From Hyphomicrobiales bacterium (lineage in GTDB: Bacteria > Pseudomonadota > Alphaproteobacteria > Rhizobiales > Rhizobiaceae), in contig UCHV01000018.1 in the NCBI GenBank assembly GCA_900472395.1, forward strand, positions 124,001 through 188,000: a stretch of 64,000 nt of DNA. Reading direction: 5' to 3'. The notes under the pieces are model-generated. The model was not told where the DNA came from. It saw nothing but the letters and a program-made list of their open reading frames with translations, and made no database searches. Shown piece by piece: positions 55,723 to 63,545 of this stretch. The stretch's first letter is position 1; the number at the start of each line of letters is the position of its first letter. Both the position numbers and the translations under genes were made by a program.

Positions 55723-56892
55723 ATGACCACGAACGGGAACCGGCAGCCGCGCGTCTTTTTTTATGTCCAGCACCTGCTCGGCATCGGCCATCTGGCCCGT
55801 GCCAGCCGCATTGCCGCAGCTCTGGTGGAAGATGGCTTTGCCGTCACGCTGGTCACCGGCGGCCTGCCGGTCAAAGGATTTCCGGGGCCGGGCATCGATC
55901 ACGTGGAGCTGCCGCCTGTTGCCACAGGTGTGGAATTCGCCGGTCTGGCACAGGCGGATGGTATGCCGGTCGACAAGGCTTTTGAAGAGACGCGCACAAA
56001 GATGCTTCTCGATGCCTTTCATCGAATAAAGCCAGATGTGGTGATTACCGAGGCCTTTCCTTTCGGCCGCCGTCAGGTGCGTTTCGAACTCCTGCCATTG
56101 CTGGATGCCATCGAAACCGCCAACCCGCGTCCCATCGTCTGCGCCTCGCTGCGTGATATCCTGCAGGAAAACCGCAAACCCGGTCGCGATCAGGAAACCG
56201 TCGATCTCGTGCAAAAACACTTCGACCACGTTCTTGTTCACGGCGACCCCACCTTCGCCCGGATCGAAGACACGTTTCCGCTGGCAGGCCGGATCACCGA
56301 CCGCGTCATCTATACCGGAATGGTCGCTCCACCGGCCCCAAAACCATCGGAAGAGCGTTTCGATATCGTCGTGTCCGCCGGTGGTGGCGTGGTCGGTGCT
56401 GCCCTGATGCAGGCGGCCGTTGCTGCTTCCGTCGATTTCGATCCGGCATTGAAATGGTGTTTCATCACCGGACCCAACCTGCCACAGGCGGATTTCGACA
56501 ATCTTGCTGCGAGCACGGCGGACAACATCGCGCTTTTCCGTTTCCGTCCGGATTTCCCCAATCTGCTGGCGGCGGCGTCTCTGTCCATCTCGCAAGCCGG
56601 TTACAATACCGTTGGAGACCTGCTGCAAACCTCCTGCCGCCTGCTTCTCGTGCCCTTTGCTACCGGCGGCGAAACCGAACAGACGGAGCGTGCGCAAAAG
56701 CTCAAGGCAATGGGGCTTGCCGTCGTCGTGGAGGAAGCGTGCCTGTCGAAGGACAGCATGTCGGCAGCCATAACCGAGGCGTTGAAACTGCCGCCGCCAT
56801 CCTCCGTCGATATTCAAATGGACGGTGCGCGCAATACGGCGCGGATCCTGCGTGACCTCCTTGCACGGCAGGCCCGCCCGGTAAAGGGGTAG
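55723..56892 (+). CDS. GT-B glycosyltransferase-like protein, COG4671/GT28 type (copy 2)
   Basis: The 389-residue protein has the same N-terminal design as the gene at 53261 (FFYVQHLLGIGHLARASRIAAAL, seen across residues 11-33) and a C-terminal GT28-like part with SQAGYNTVGDLLQTSCRLLLVP. The two copies flank a GT4 gene. The product may add a sugar to the same lipid-linked or secreted chain; no substrate can be named. Confidence 0.75.
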   Translation: MTTNGNRQPRVFFYVQHLLGIGHLARASRIAAALVEDGFAVTLVTGGLPVKGFPGPGIDHVELPPVATGVEFAGLAQADGMPVDKAFEETRTKMLLDAFHRIKPDVVITEAFPFGRRQVRFELLPLLDAIETANPRPIVCASLRDILQENRKPGRDQETVDLVQKHFDHVLVHGDPTFARIEDTFPLAGRITDRVIYTGMVAPPAPKPSEERFDIVVSAGGGVVGAALMQAAVAASVDFDPALKWCFITGPNLPQADFDNLAASTADNIALFRFRPDFPNLLAAASLSISQAGYNTVGDLLQTSCRLLLVPFATGGETEQTERAQKLKAMGLAVVVEEACLSKDSMSAAITEALKLPPPSSVDIQMDGARNTARILRDLLARQARPVKG

Positions 56893-56950
56893 GCCGTCTC
56901 TCGATCTTGAAAGTCATGCGTCAATTCTTTCAAGTGCTTGCCTCACCAAA

Positions 56951-56966
56951 ATTGCCTTTTGGCAAT
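56951..56966. repeat. Small inverted repeat upstream of the APC permease
   Basis: ATTGCC-TTTT-GGCAAT is a perfect 6-bp inverted repeat 59 bases before the permease start. It could be a weak hairpin ending the preceding glycosyltransferase transcript or an operator. Confidence 0.35.
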
Positions 56967-57024
56967 CGGGAACAACCTTCCTCCATCGGCGTTGAGCGTG
57001 ATCGACGCTGGAGGAGGACGCCCG

Positions 57025-58395
57025 ATGACAACACCCGTGACCAAACCGGATGATTCGGCAGAGCCGAAAACCGAACTCAATCGAATGATCGGTCCCGGTC
57101 TTCTGCTTCTCTTCATCGTCGGCGACATCTTGGGGACAGGCATCTATGCGCTCACCGGTCAGGTGGCCGCGGAAGTCGGGGGCGTGGTCTGGCTTCCGTT
57201 CCTCGTTGCCTTCGCCGTTGCGCTGGTCACGGCGTGCAGCTATCTCGAACTCGTCACCAAATATCCCAAAGCGGCAGGGGCGGCACTCTATACCCACAAG
57301 GCTTTCGGTGTGCATTTCCTCACCTTCATCGTCGCTTTCGCAGTCATGTCGTCCGGCATCACGTCCGCATCGACGGCATCACGCGCTTTCGCCTCCAATT
57401 TCACCGCCGCCACCGGCTTTGACTTCGGTGCATACGGCGTCACCGCCGTTGCGCTGTTTTTCATTGCCGCCGTTGCGTTGGTCAATTTCCGCGGTGTCGG
57501 CGAGAGCGTGAAGATGAACGTCGTTCTGACGGTCGTCGAGCTCACCGGCCTGTTCATCATTATCGGCATCGGGTTCTGGGCCATCGGCAATGGGCAGGGT
57601 GATGTTTCCCGCGTCTGGACCTTCGAACCGGCCGGCGATCACGGTGTCATATGGTCGGTTGTCGCCGCCACCACGCTCGCATTCTTCGCGATGGTCGGCT
57701 TCGAGGATTCGGTCAACATGGCGGAGGAGTGCAAGCAGCCAAGCCGGATTTTTCCGAAGGTGTTGCTCGGCGGCCTCGTCATCACCGGCATTATCTATAT
57801 CCTCGTCGCCATCTCGGCCATTACGCTGGTATCGGCCGCCGATCTCGGCGAAGGCGAAACGCCGCTCCTGAAAGTGGTGCAGGCCGGCGCCCCCAATTTT
57901 CCGATCAGCATTTTCGGCGTCATCACCATGTTCGCCGTCGCCAATTCGGCACTGATCAACATGATGATGGCGAGCCGCCTGATTTACGGCATGAGCCGCG
58001 AAGGCGTGTTGCCGGCAGCCCTCGGCAAGGTCCACAAATCACGTCGCACACCTTACATCGCCATCGGTTTCACCACACTGATCGCGGTCGGCCTCATCGC
58101 CTTTGCCGGCGGCGTACCGGCGCTTGGCGGCACAACGGCGCTGCTGCTTCTGGCCGTATTCGCAATCGTCAATGTTGCGGTTCTGGTGCTGCGCAAGGAC
58201 AAGGTCGGCCACAAACATTTCCGCACGCCGACATTCCTGCCGGTCATCGGCGCGGCCAGCTGCCTTTTCCTCGTCGGCCCATGGACCGGTCGTGATCCGG
58301 TGCAATACACGATCGCCGCCGTTCTTTTGGCGATCGGCGTTGTGCTGTGGTTTGCGACTGTGCGGTTCATGAAGGCACAGGCGCAGGCGGCATAA
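57025..58395 (+). CDS. APC-superfamily amino acid permease
   Basis: The 456-residue protein has about twelve membrane segments and APC motifs GDILGTGIYALTG near the N-terminus (helix 1), GFEDSVNMAEECKQPSR and RLIYGMSREG. It is likely to import or exchange an amino acid or related amine. The start at 57025 has GGAGGA just upstream. Nearby lysine/pipecolate genes suggest a possible substrate, but they are convergent with it. Confidence 0.85.
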   Translation: MTTPVTKPDDSAEPKTELNRMIGPGLLLLFIVGDILGTGIYALTGQVAAEVGGVVWLPFLVAFAVALVTACSYLELVTKYPKAAGAALYTHKAFGVHFLTFIVAFAVMSSGITSASTASRAFASNFTAATGFDFGAYGVTAVALFFIAAVALVNFRGVGESVKMNVVLTVVELTGLFIIIGIGFWAIGNGQGDVSRVWTFEPAGDHGVIWSVVAATTLAFFAMVGFEDSVNMAEECKQPSRIFPKVLLGGLVITGIIYILVAISAITLVSAADLGEGETPLLKVVQAGAPNFPISIFGVITMFAVANSALINMMMASRLIYGMSREGVLPAALGKVHKSRRTPYIAIGFTTLIAVGLIAFAGGVPALGGTTALLLLAVFAIVNVAVLVLRKDKVGHKHFRTPTFLPVIGAASCLFLVGPWTGRDPVQYTIAAVLLAIGVVLWFATVRFMKAQAQAA

Positions 58396-58420
58396 AGTTC
58401 AGGTTCGATCTATCTGCAAG

Positions 58421-58451
58421 AAACACCGCGGGTGATTTGCCCGCGGTGTTT
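58421..58451. terminator. Bidirectional terminator between APC permease and peptidase genes
   Basis: AAACACCGCGGG (58421-58432) and CCCGCGGTGTTT (58440-58451) are perfect 12-bp arms with a 7-base loop between two convergent genes. Short T runs end the stem on each strand. Confidence 0.75.
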
Positions 58452-58477
58452 GGCATCTGCGGCCAAGGTGGCCTGTA

Positions 58478-59485
58478 TTACCTGTTTTGCCCGCCGAACC
58501 GGTCGCGCCACGCCTGTTGCGCTCCCTCCACCGGCAAGGCCGTCGCCTCGTATATGCCGCGCGCAATCGCCCTTGCCGTCACCAGCGCCGCAAGATGAAA
58601 GATCTCCATCAGTTCAGCGGTATCCGCCACCGGTTTCTCGGCGGTGGCCGCGGCAAACATCGTGTCGCCATCGAAGGGCAGGTGAGCGGGCAGCACGGCG
58701 CGGGCCAGCCCGTCATGAGCCAGAATGGACAGGCGATGCGACTGCGCCTTGGTCAGCATCGCATCGGCCACCACGACACCGATCGTCGTCGCCGTCACGT
58801 TGAAGCCTTTGAGCCGCATATCCGTATCGAAGGTTGAGGGCATGCCCAGCCCGCCGAATTCCTGGCCCTGCTCGAACGGTGCCGCCCAGAAATGCGGGCC
58901 ATCGCCAATCGTGGCGGATCCGAGCGCATTGGCGGCCACCAGAGCCGAGACCGTGTGCCCGGCTTTCGTTCTGGCACTGGCTGAACCGATCCCGCCCTTG
59001 AAGGTGGCGGTGGTGGCGCCCGTTCCTGCACCCGCCGTGCCGAGTGCAAACGCCTCCATATGGGCAGCCTTGAAAGCTTCATATCCCATATCGCTATAGG
59101 GCGAATGCCGCCCCCAGTCCTTATTGCCGCCGTTGAGCAGATCCATCAGAATGGCTTGCGGCACGATCGGCACCTTTGTCGTGCCGACGCTCAGTCCCCG
59201 GCCGATTTCCCGCAAGCCCGCCTGCACGCCGCCGGCTGCATCGAGCCCGAAAGCCGAGCCGCCGGAAAGCACAAAAGCGTCCACCGTCTCGACAGTCATG
59301 GACGGATCAAGAAGGGCCGTATCGCGCCCGCCCGGTGCACCGCCCAGCACGCTGCCCGACGCGATCACCGGCTGCTCGAAGACAACGGCCGTCACGCCGG
59401 AGCCGAGCACGAGATCGGTGGCATGGCCAACGGCCACGCCCTTGATGTCGGTCAGCAGGTTTTTCAGCGGTGTGTCAGTTGTCAT
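58478..59485 (-). CDS. P1/S58-family peptidase (DmpA-like aminopeptidase)
   Basis: The 335-residue protein belongs to the self-processing Ntn-type group that includes L-aminopeptidase/D-amidase DmpA and beta-aminopeptidases. Family features seen are GVAVGHATD, VDAFVLSGGSAFGLDAAGGV (residues about 69-88), GTGATTATFKGGIGSAS and VSALVAANALGSATIGD, the last being near the expected self-cleavage site. Start is placed at 59485, 4 bases after amaB; the frame runs upstream to 59512. Substrate is unknown. Confidence 0.83.
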   Translation of the reverse strand: MTTDTPLKNLLTDIKGVAVGHATDLVLGSGVTAVVFEQPVIASGSVLGGAPGGRDTALLDPSMTVETVDAFVLSGGSAFGLDAAGGVQAGLREIGRGLSVGTTKVPIVPQAILMDLLNGGNKDWGRHSPYSDMGYEAFKAAHMEAFALGTAGAGTGATTATFKGGIGSASARTKAGHTVSALVAANALGSATIGDGPHFWAAPFEQGQEFGGLGMPSTFDTDMRLKGFNVTATTIGVVVADAMLTKAQSHRLSILAHDGLARAVLPAHLPFDGDTMFAAATAEKPVADTAELMEIFHLAALVTARAIARGIYEATALPVEGAQQAWRDRFGGQNR

Positions 59486-59489
59486 GTTC

Positions 59490-61031
59490 TCAATCGATGT
59501 CGAATTTGACACCCTGCGCCAGAGGCAGTGTGCGTCCGTAGTTCAGCGTGTTCGTGGCGCGGCGCATATAGGCGCGCCAGGCATCCGAACCCGATTCACG
59601 GCCGCCGCCGGTCTCCTTTTCACCGCCGAACGCGCCGCCGATTTCTGCGCCCGACGGGCCGATATTGACATTGGCAATGCCGCAATCCGAACCCTGCGAC
59701 GAGACGAAGGTTTCTGCCTCGCGCATGTCGTTGGTGAAGATCGACGACGATAGCCCCTGCGGCACGTCATTGTGCAGGGCAATCGCCTCGGCGAGATCGG
59801 AATATCTGATCACATAAAGGATCGGCGCAAAGGTTTCGTCTTTCACCGGTCCGGTCTGGCTCGGCATTTCCACGATGGCCGGGCGTACGTAATAGGCGTC
59901 CGCCGCGTCGTCGGAAAGAACACGCTCACCACCGGAAATTTTCCCTCCGGCGGCACGTGCCGCGTCGAGTGCTGTCTGCATCTTGTCGAAAGCCGCCTTG
60001 TCGATCAACGGGCCGACGAGATTGCCCGATGTCAGCGGGCTGCCGATCGTCACGGACTGGTAGGCCTTGATCAGGCGCGGCACCAGCTGGTCGTAAACGC
60101 TGTCATGCACGAACAGGCGACGCAGCGTCGTGCAACGCTGGCCGGCCGTGCCCATGGCGGAAAAGGCGACGCCGCGCAGGGTGAGATCGAGGTCTGCTGT
60201 CGGTGTCACGATCGCGGCATTGTTGCCGCCGAGCTCGAGGATGGAACGGCCGAACCGCTGCGCCACGCGCGGGCCGACGATCCGGCCCATGGCGGTAGAG
60301 CCGGTTGCGGAAATCAGCGGCACCTGTTCGTGATCGACCAGAATCTCGCCGATCTCACGACCACCGATCAGAAGGGTCGAAAGGTTTTCCGGTGCCTCGT
60401 GGCCGGCGTCGCGGTAACGCTTGAGGGCTTTTTCGAAGATCGCCTGGGTGGCAAGCGCCGTCAGCGGCGTCTTTTCCGAAGGTTTCCAGACGGTGGCGTT
60501 ACCGCAGACCAGCGCCAGGGCCGAATTCCACGACCATACCGCGACCGGAAAGTTGAAGGCGGAAATGATGCCGACGACGCCGAGCGGATGCCAGGTTTCC
60601 ATCATCCGGTGGTCGGCCCGCTCGGTGGCGATGGTCAGGCCATAAAGCTGGCGCGACAGGCCGACTGCGAAATCGCAGATGTCGATCATCTCCTGTACTT
60701 CACCCAGGCCTTCCGACGTCACCTTTCCGACCTCGATCGAGACCAGCTGGCCCAGCGCATCCTTGCCGGCACGCAGTTCCTCGCCGAGCAGGCGGATCAG
60801 TTCGCCGCGTTTGGGGCCAGGCACCTTGCGCCATGCCAGAAACGCGGCCTTTGCTTTTTCGATTGCGGCCCTGGCGTCGTCGGCGGAATGTTCGGGCAGG
60901 CTGCCGATTTCCCTGCCTGTCACCGGCGAGCGCACGGCAAGTGTGCCGCCCTTATAGCGGGAGGTTGCCACGCCGAGATCGGCAAGAATGCGGTCCACAT
61001 CGGCGGCTAGGTCGAGTTTGGCAAGCGTCAT
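59490..61031 (-). CDS. amaB: L-piperidine-6-carboxylate / alpha-aminoadipate semialdehyde dehydrogenase
   Basis: ALDH7-type aldehyde dehydrogenase of 513 residues. It oxidises alpha-aminoadipate semialdehyde in lysine and pipecolate breakdown. It has the NAD-site FNFPVAVWSWN and GSTAMGRIV, ELGGNNAAIV with the catalytic Glu, and GQRCTTLRR with the catalytic Cys. The pairing with the FAD oxidase gene upstream (amaA-like) supports this role over other ALDHs. Confidence 0.88.
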   Translation of the reverse strand: MTLAKLDLAADVDRILADLGVATSRYKGGTLAVRSPVTGREIGSLPEHSADDARAAIEKAKAAFLAWRKVPGPKRGELIRLLGEELRAGKDALGQLVSIEVGKVTSEGLGEVQEMIDICDFAVGLSRQLYGLTIATERADHRMMETWHPLGVVGIISAFNFPVAVWSWNSALALVCGNATVWKPSEKTPLTALATQAIFEKALKRYRDAGHEAPENLSTLLIGGREIGEILVDHEQVPLISATGSTAMGRIVGPRVAQRFGRSILELGGNNAAIVTPTADLDLTLRGVAFSAMGTAGQRCTTLRRLFVHDSVYDQLVPRLIKAYQSVTIGSPLTSGNLVGPLIDKAAFDKMQTALDAARAAGGKISGGERVLSDDAADAYYVRPAIVEMPSQTGPVKDETFAPILYVIRYSDLAEAIALHNDVPQGLSSSIFTNDMREAETFVSSQGSDCGIANVNIGPSGAEIGGAFGGEKETGGGRESGSDAWRAYMRRATNTLNYGRTLPLAQGVKFDID

Positions 61032-61122
61032 GTCGGTCTCCGGTTTCTGTGCGCTCCGCTGAAGTGGAACGTCGTGATTTCTGTCAGTCTACAAATGGCG
61101 GCGTTGAAGGCAATGTGCCTGC

Positions 61123-62406
61123 TCAGAACCGCTCGCCGGCGAAATGGGCGATCTGCGCACCCGCCTCGTAATAGGCTTCCTTTATGCCGCGCAGGGACGG
61201 CTGTTTCGGATCGCTTAACGGCAGAGGCATATCCGCTTCGGATATCTGGCCGAGAATATGTCGGGCGAGGATCCTGCCGAATGTCGTGCCCGGCGCGATG
61301 CCGCGGCCATTGTAGCCGCAGAAACCGATGACATTGCGGTCGAACCTGTGAAGGCGCGGCAGGGCATTGTCGGTCATGCCGATCTGGCCATACCATTCCG
61401 CCTCGAATTCGATATCGCCAAGCTGCGGAAAGAGCCGCGCCAGCGAACGTTTCGCCCAGCTCTTGTGGATGCCCGTGCCGGTTCCTCGCAACGCGCCGAC
61501 GCTGCCGAAAATGAGGCGCCCGGCGCGGTCCATGCGCAGCGAGGACAGGATATCCCTTGTGTCCCAGCACCCTTCGCGTCCCGGCAGGATGGAGCGCAGA
61601 AGATTGTCGGACAAAGGTTTTGTCGCGAGATTGAAATAGGGCAGATGCACCTGTTCCTCGCGCATGATGGCCCAGGGCCCGGTACTGTAGGCGTCGGTAG
61701 CGACGATGACCCAGTCTGCGGAAATCTTGCCGTGCGCGGTGTAAAGCACGTGTTTGTTGCCGTTTCTCTCCGTTGAAATCACCGCGCTGCCTGTATGCAG
61801 CCTCGCGCCGGCTTTCACCGCGGCATGCGCCAGTCCTCTGGCATAGGCCAGCGGCTGCAAGGTACCTGCCCGCATGTCCAGAAGTGCCGCAGCATAGGCG
61901 CTGCTGCCCACCCGTCGTTGCGTCTCCTCGGCGTCGAGAATGGTGACCGGCGCGCCGCGACGTTGCCACTGGCGGGCACGCTCCTCCAGTTCCTGCAGGC
62001 CGTCCTGCCCGACGGCCAGATGCAGCGTGCCGTTTTCGACAAGTTCGCAATCGATATAGTGTTTTCTGATCGTTTCGCGCACCAGCGCCGGGCCATCGCC
62101 CAGAAGCGTCAGCGCCCGTTCGCCATAGGCCGGTCCAAGCTCCCTGGTAAAATCGTCGGGCATCACCCACATGCCGGCATTGATCAGCCCGACATTGCGG
62201 CCGGCACCGCCGAAGCCGATCTCGGCCGCTTCGAGAAGATGTATGTCGGTGCCCGCTTCGGCCAGATGCAGCGCTGCCGAAAGCCCTGTGTAACCGCCCC
62301 CGACGATCACCACCGAAGCGGAAAGCGATCCCTCCAGCCGCGGTGTTGCGGGCGGGGCGGGAGCGGTCTTTTCCCAAAGGCCGTGCGAGCGTGGATTGTC
62401 GAGCAT
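61123..62406 (-). CDS. amaA: FAD-dependent L-pipecolate oxidase-like protein
   Basis: DAO-family oxidoreductase of 427 residues with an FAD Rossmann motif VVIVGGGYTGLSAALHL (about residues 32-48) and the C-terminal GYNGRGIAPGTTFGR. In Pseudomonas, AmaA oxidises L-pipecolate to piperidine-6-carboxylate, the AmaB substrate. The adjacent amaB-like gene on the same strand supports that. Related gamma-glutamylputrescine oxidases are an alternative. The open frame extends far upstream, but MLDNP at 62406 is the sensible start. Confidence 0.82.
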   Translation of the reverse strand: MLDNPRSHGLWEKTAPAPPATPRLEGSLSASVVIVGGGYTGLSAALHLAEAGTDIHLLEAAEIGFGGAGRNVGLINAGMWVMPDDFTRELGPAYGERALTLLGDGPALVRETIRKHYIDCELVENGTLHLAVGQDGLQELEERARQWQRRGAPVTILDAEETQRRVGSSAYAAALLDMRAGTLQPLAYARGLAHAAVKAGARLHTGSAVISTERNGNKHVLYTAHGKISADWVIVATDAYSTGPWAIMREEQVHLPYFNLATKPLSDNLLRSILPGREGCWDTRDILSSLRMDRAGRLIFGSVGALRGTGTGIHKSWAKRSLARLFPQLGDIEFEAEWYGQIGMTDNALPRLHRFDRNVIGFCGYNGRGIAPGTTFGRILARHILGQISEADMPLPLSDPKQPSLRGIKEAYYEAGAQIAHFAGERF

Positions 62407-62475
62407 GGGGCGATATCCGGGTGGCGCTGGCGAAAACTTAAACCGCGCCTGTGGGCTTGGCCATGGACATGTTCT

Positions 62476-62508
62476 CAACGGGGCATTCGTTTCGGGAATG
62501 CCCCGTTG
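62476..62508. promoter_or_regulatory. Perfect 13-bp inverted repeat between amaA and the RAM-domain gene
   Basis: CAACGGGGCATTC (62476-62488) and GAATGCCCCGTTG (62496-62508) are exact complements around a 7-base centre. The site is 70 bases before amaA and 107 bases before the divergent small gene. No T tract follows on either strand, which argues for an operator or RNA hairpin over a terminator. Confidence 0.6.
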
Positions 62509-62614
62509 GCCGAAACCGAAGAGACAGGATCGCTTGCGATCGGCCGCCTGATCGGCCAATAGTCGCTTATCTGTTTTTGGCCGCCCGGCGGCCCCGACTG
62601 ACGGGAAGATTTCG

Positions 62615-62851
62615 ATGAAACCGATTTTCGTGCAATTGCGCTGCACCCCCGGCAAGACCTATGAGGTCGCCGACGCCATCTACAAGACCGAACTGGTTTC
62701 GGAGCTTTATTCCACCAGTGGCGACTGGGATCTGTTGGCAAAGGTCTATCTGCCAGAAGGCGAGGAGATCGGCAGGTTCGTCAATGAGAAGATCGCCTGT
62801 ATCGCGGGCATCGAGCGTTCGCTGACGACGATGACGTTCACGGCGTTCTGA
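62615..62851 (+). CDS. Stand-alone Lrp/AsnC-type ligand-binding (RAM) domain protein
   Basis: The 78-residue protein is a single AsnC_trans_reg (RAM) domain, with FVQLRCTPGKTYEVADAI, TSGDWDLLAKVY and IERSLTTMTF. It has no DNA-binding helix-turn-helix. Such proteins bind amino acids and may form oligomers alone or with full-length Lrp proteins. It is divergent from amaA and may sense an amino acid linked to that pathway (inference). GGGAAGAT lies just upstream of the start. Confidence 0.85.
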   Translation: MKPIFVQLRCTPGKTYEVADAIYKTELVSELYSTSGDWDLLAKVYLPEGEEIGRFVNEKIACIAGIERSLTTMTFTAF

Positions 62852-62874
62852 CAGGGTTTCTTTTGTTCGAGCCA

Positions 62875-62906
62875 ACAAAAAAGCCGCCCATTCTGGAGCG
62901 GCTTTT
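62875..62906. terminator. Terminator after the RAM-domain gene
   Basis: AGCCGC (62881-62886) pairs with GCGGCT (62897-62902), preceded by an A run and followed by a T run, so the stem extends by A-T pairs. It can serve both strands, ending the RAM gene and the convergent small gene. Confidence 0.85.
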
Positions 62907-62964
62907 TATGGTTTTTGGCCGGCTTTGCGGCGTTTTCGACAATATTTCATCGTGCCCGACAGGA

Positions 62965-63162
62965 TCATGCGTGTACCGGGTTGGCGGTGCGTGAACGGGC
63001 AAGGTGGTCGTGAATGGCCAGCTTCACCTCGTCCGTCGAGCCAAAACGCTGCTCGTCCAGATCGATGACGTGAAACTTCACGGCGATAAACTTCAACCGG
63101 TTTTCATCCGGCACTACGATACCGACGGGCTCGCCGCCGTATTCTATGACTTGCTTTTGCAT
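62965..63162 (-). CDS. Small hypothetical protein
   Basis: I do not recognise this 65-residue protein. It has a beta-strand-like first part (QVIEYGGEPVGIVVPDENRLKFIAVKFHVIDLD, in pieces) and a C-terminal helix rich in His and Arg. The ATG at 63162 has GGAG 8 bases upstream, which supports real translation. It converges on the RAM-domain gene across a shared terminator. Confidence 0.6.
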   Translation of the reverse strand: MQKQVIEYGGEPVGIVVPDENRLKFIAVKFHVIDLDEQRFGSTDEVKLAIHDHLARSRTANPVHA

Positions 63163-63201
63163 TGGACGGACTCCTGCAGATACCGCGGCATAAAGCGGCA
63201 C

Positions 63202-63545
63202 TGCGAAATGACTTTTTCAGAAAACCGATGGCTCTTAAGGACCGTAGACGGTGATCGTCACATTCGACAGCGCGGAGAGGAGACGCACTCCACGCGTTTA
63301 AGTCGACGCACGCCCGGTTTAAGAGTGGCGTTGATGAAGGTTGTAATCGACATGTCACTCTCCCTGTTGGCGTTGCGTTTGGGTCAAACTGGAATCACAA
63401 AGTCCAGTATCGAATGTTCTCTACGACAAAACTTATCTTCGATCAACGAAAATCAATTTAGCTAGAATATTTTTCCTTATGATGACAGGATCACGGCAAG
63501 TTTGTGAAATCTCATTCGCAAAATTTCCGTGTCTGGCAGCCCGCT
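63202..63545. other. Intergenic region, AT-rich in its right half
   Basis: No long gene is convincing here. The right half (about 63370-63500) is distinctly AT-richer than the surroundings and probably contains promoter sequence for minus-strand transcription towards 63162. One very short open frame with a good ribosome-binding site is listed separately. Confidence 0.5.
63258..63353 (-). CDS. Possible 31-residue small protein
   Basis: An ATG at 63353 preceded by GGGAGAG opens a 31-codon frame beginning MSITTFINATLKPG, basic and with two Cys near the end, stopping at TGA. Only the strong ribosome-binding site and the AT-rich region upstream support it. It could equally be chance. Confidence 0.25.
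   Translation of the reverse strand: MSITTFINATLKPGVRRLKRVECVSSPRCRM

Noticed and set aside
61028-62377. 449-codon open frame on the same strand as amaA in another phase
   Set aside because: It is Arg/Ala/Gly-rich and overlaps amaA almost completely; only the amaA frame has an FAD-binding motif.
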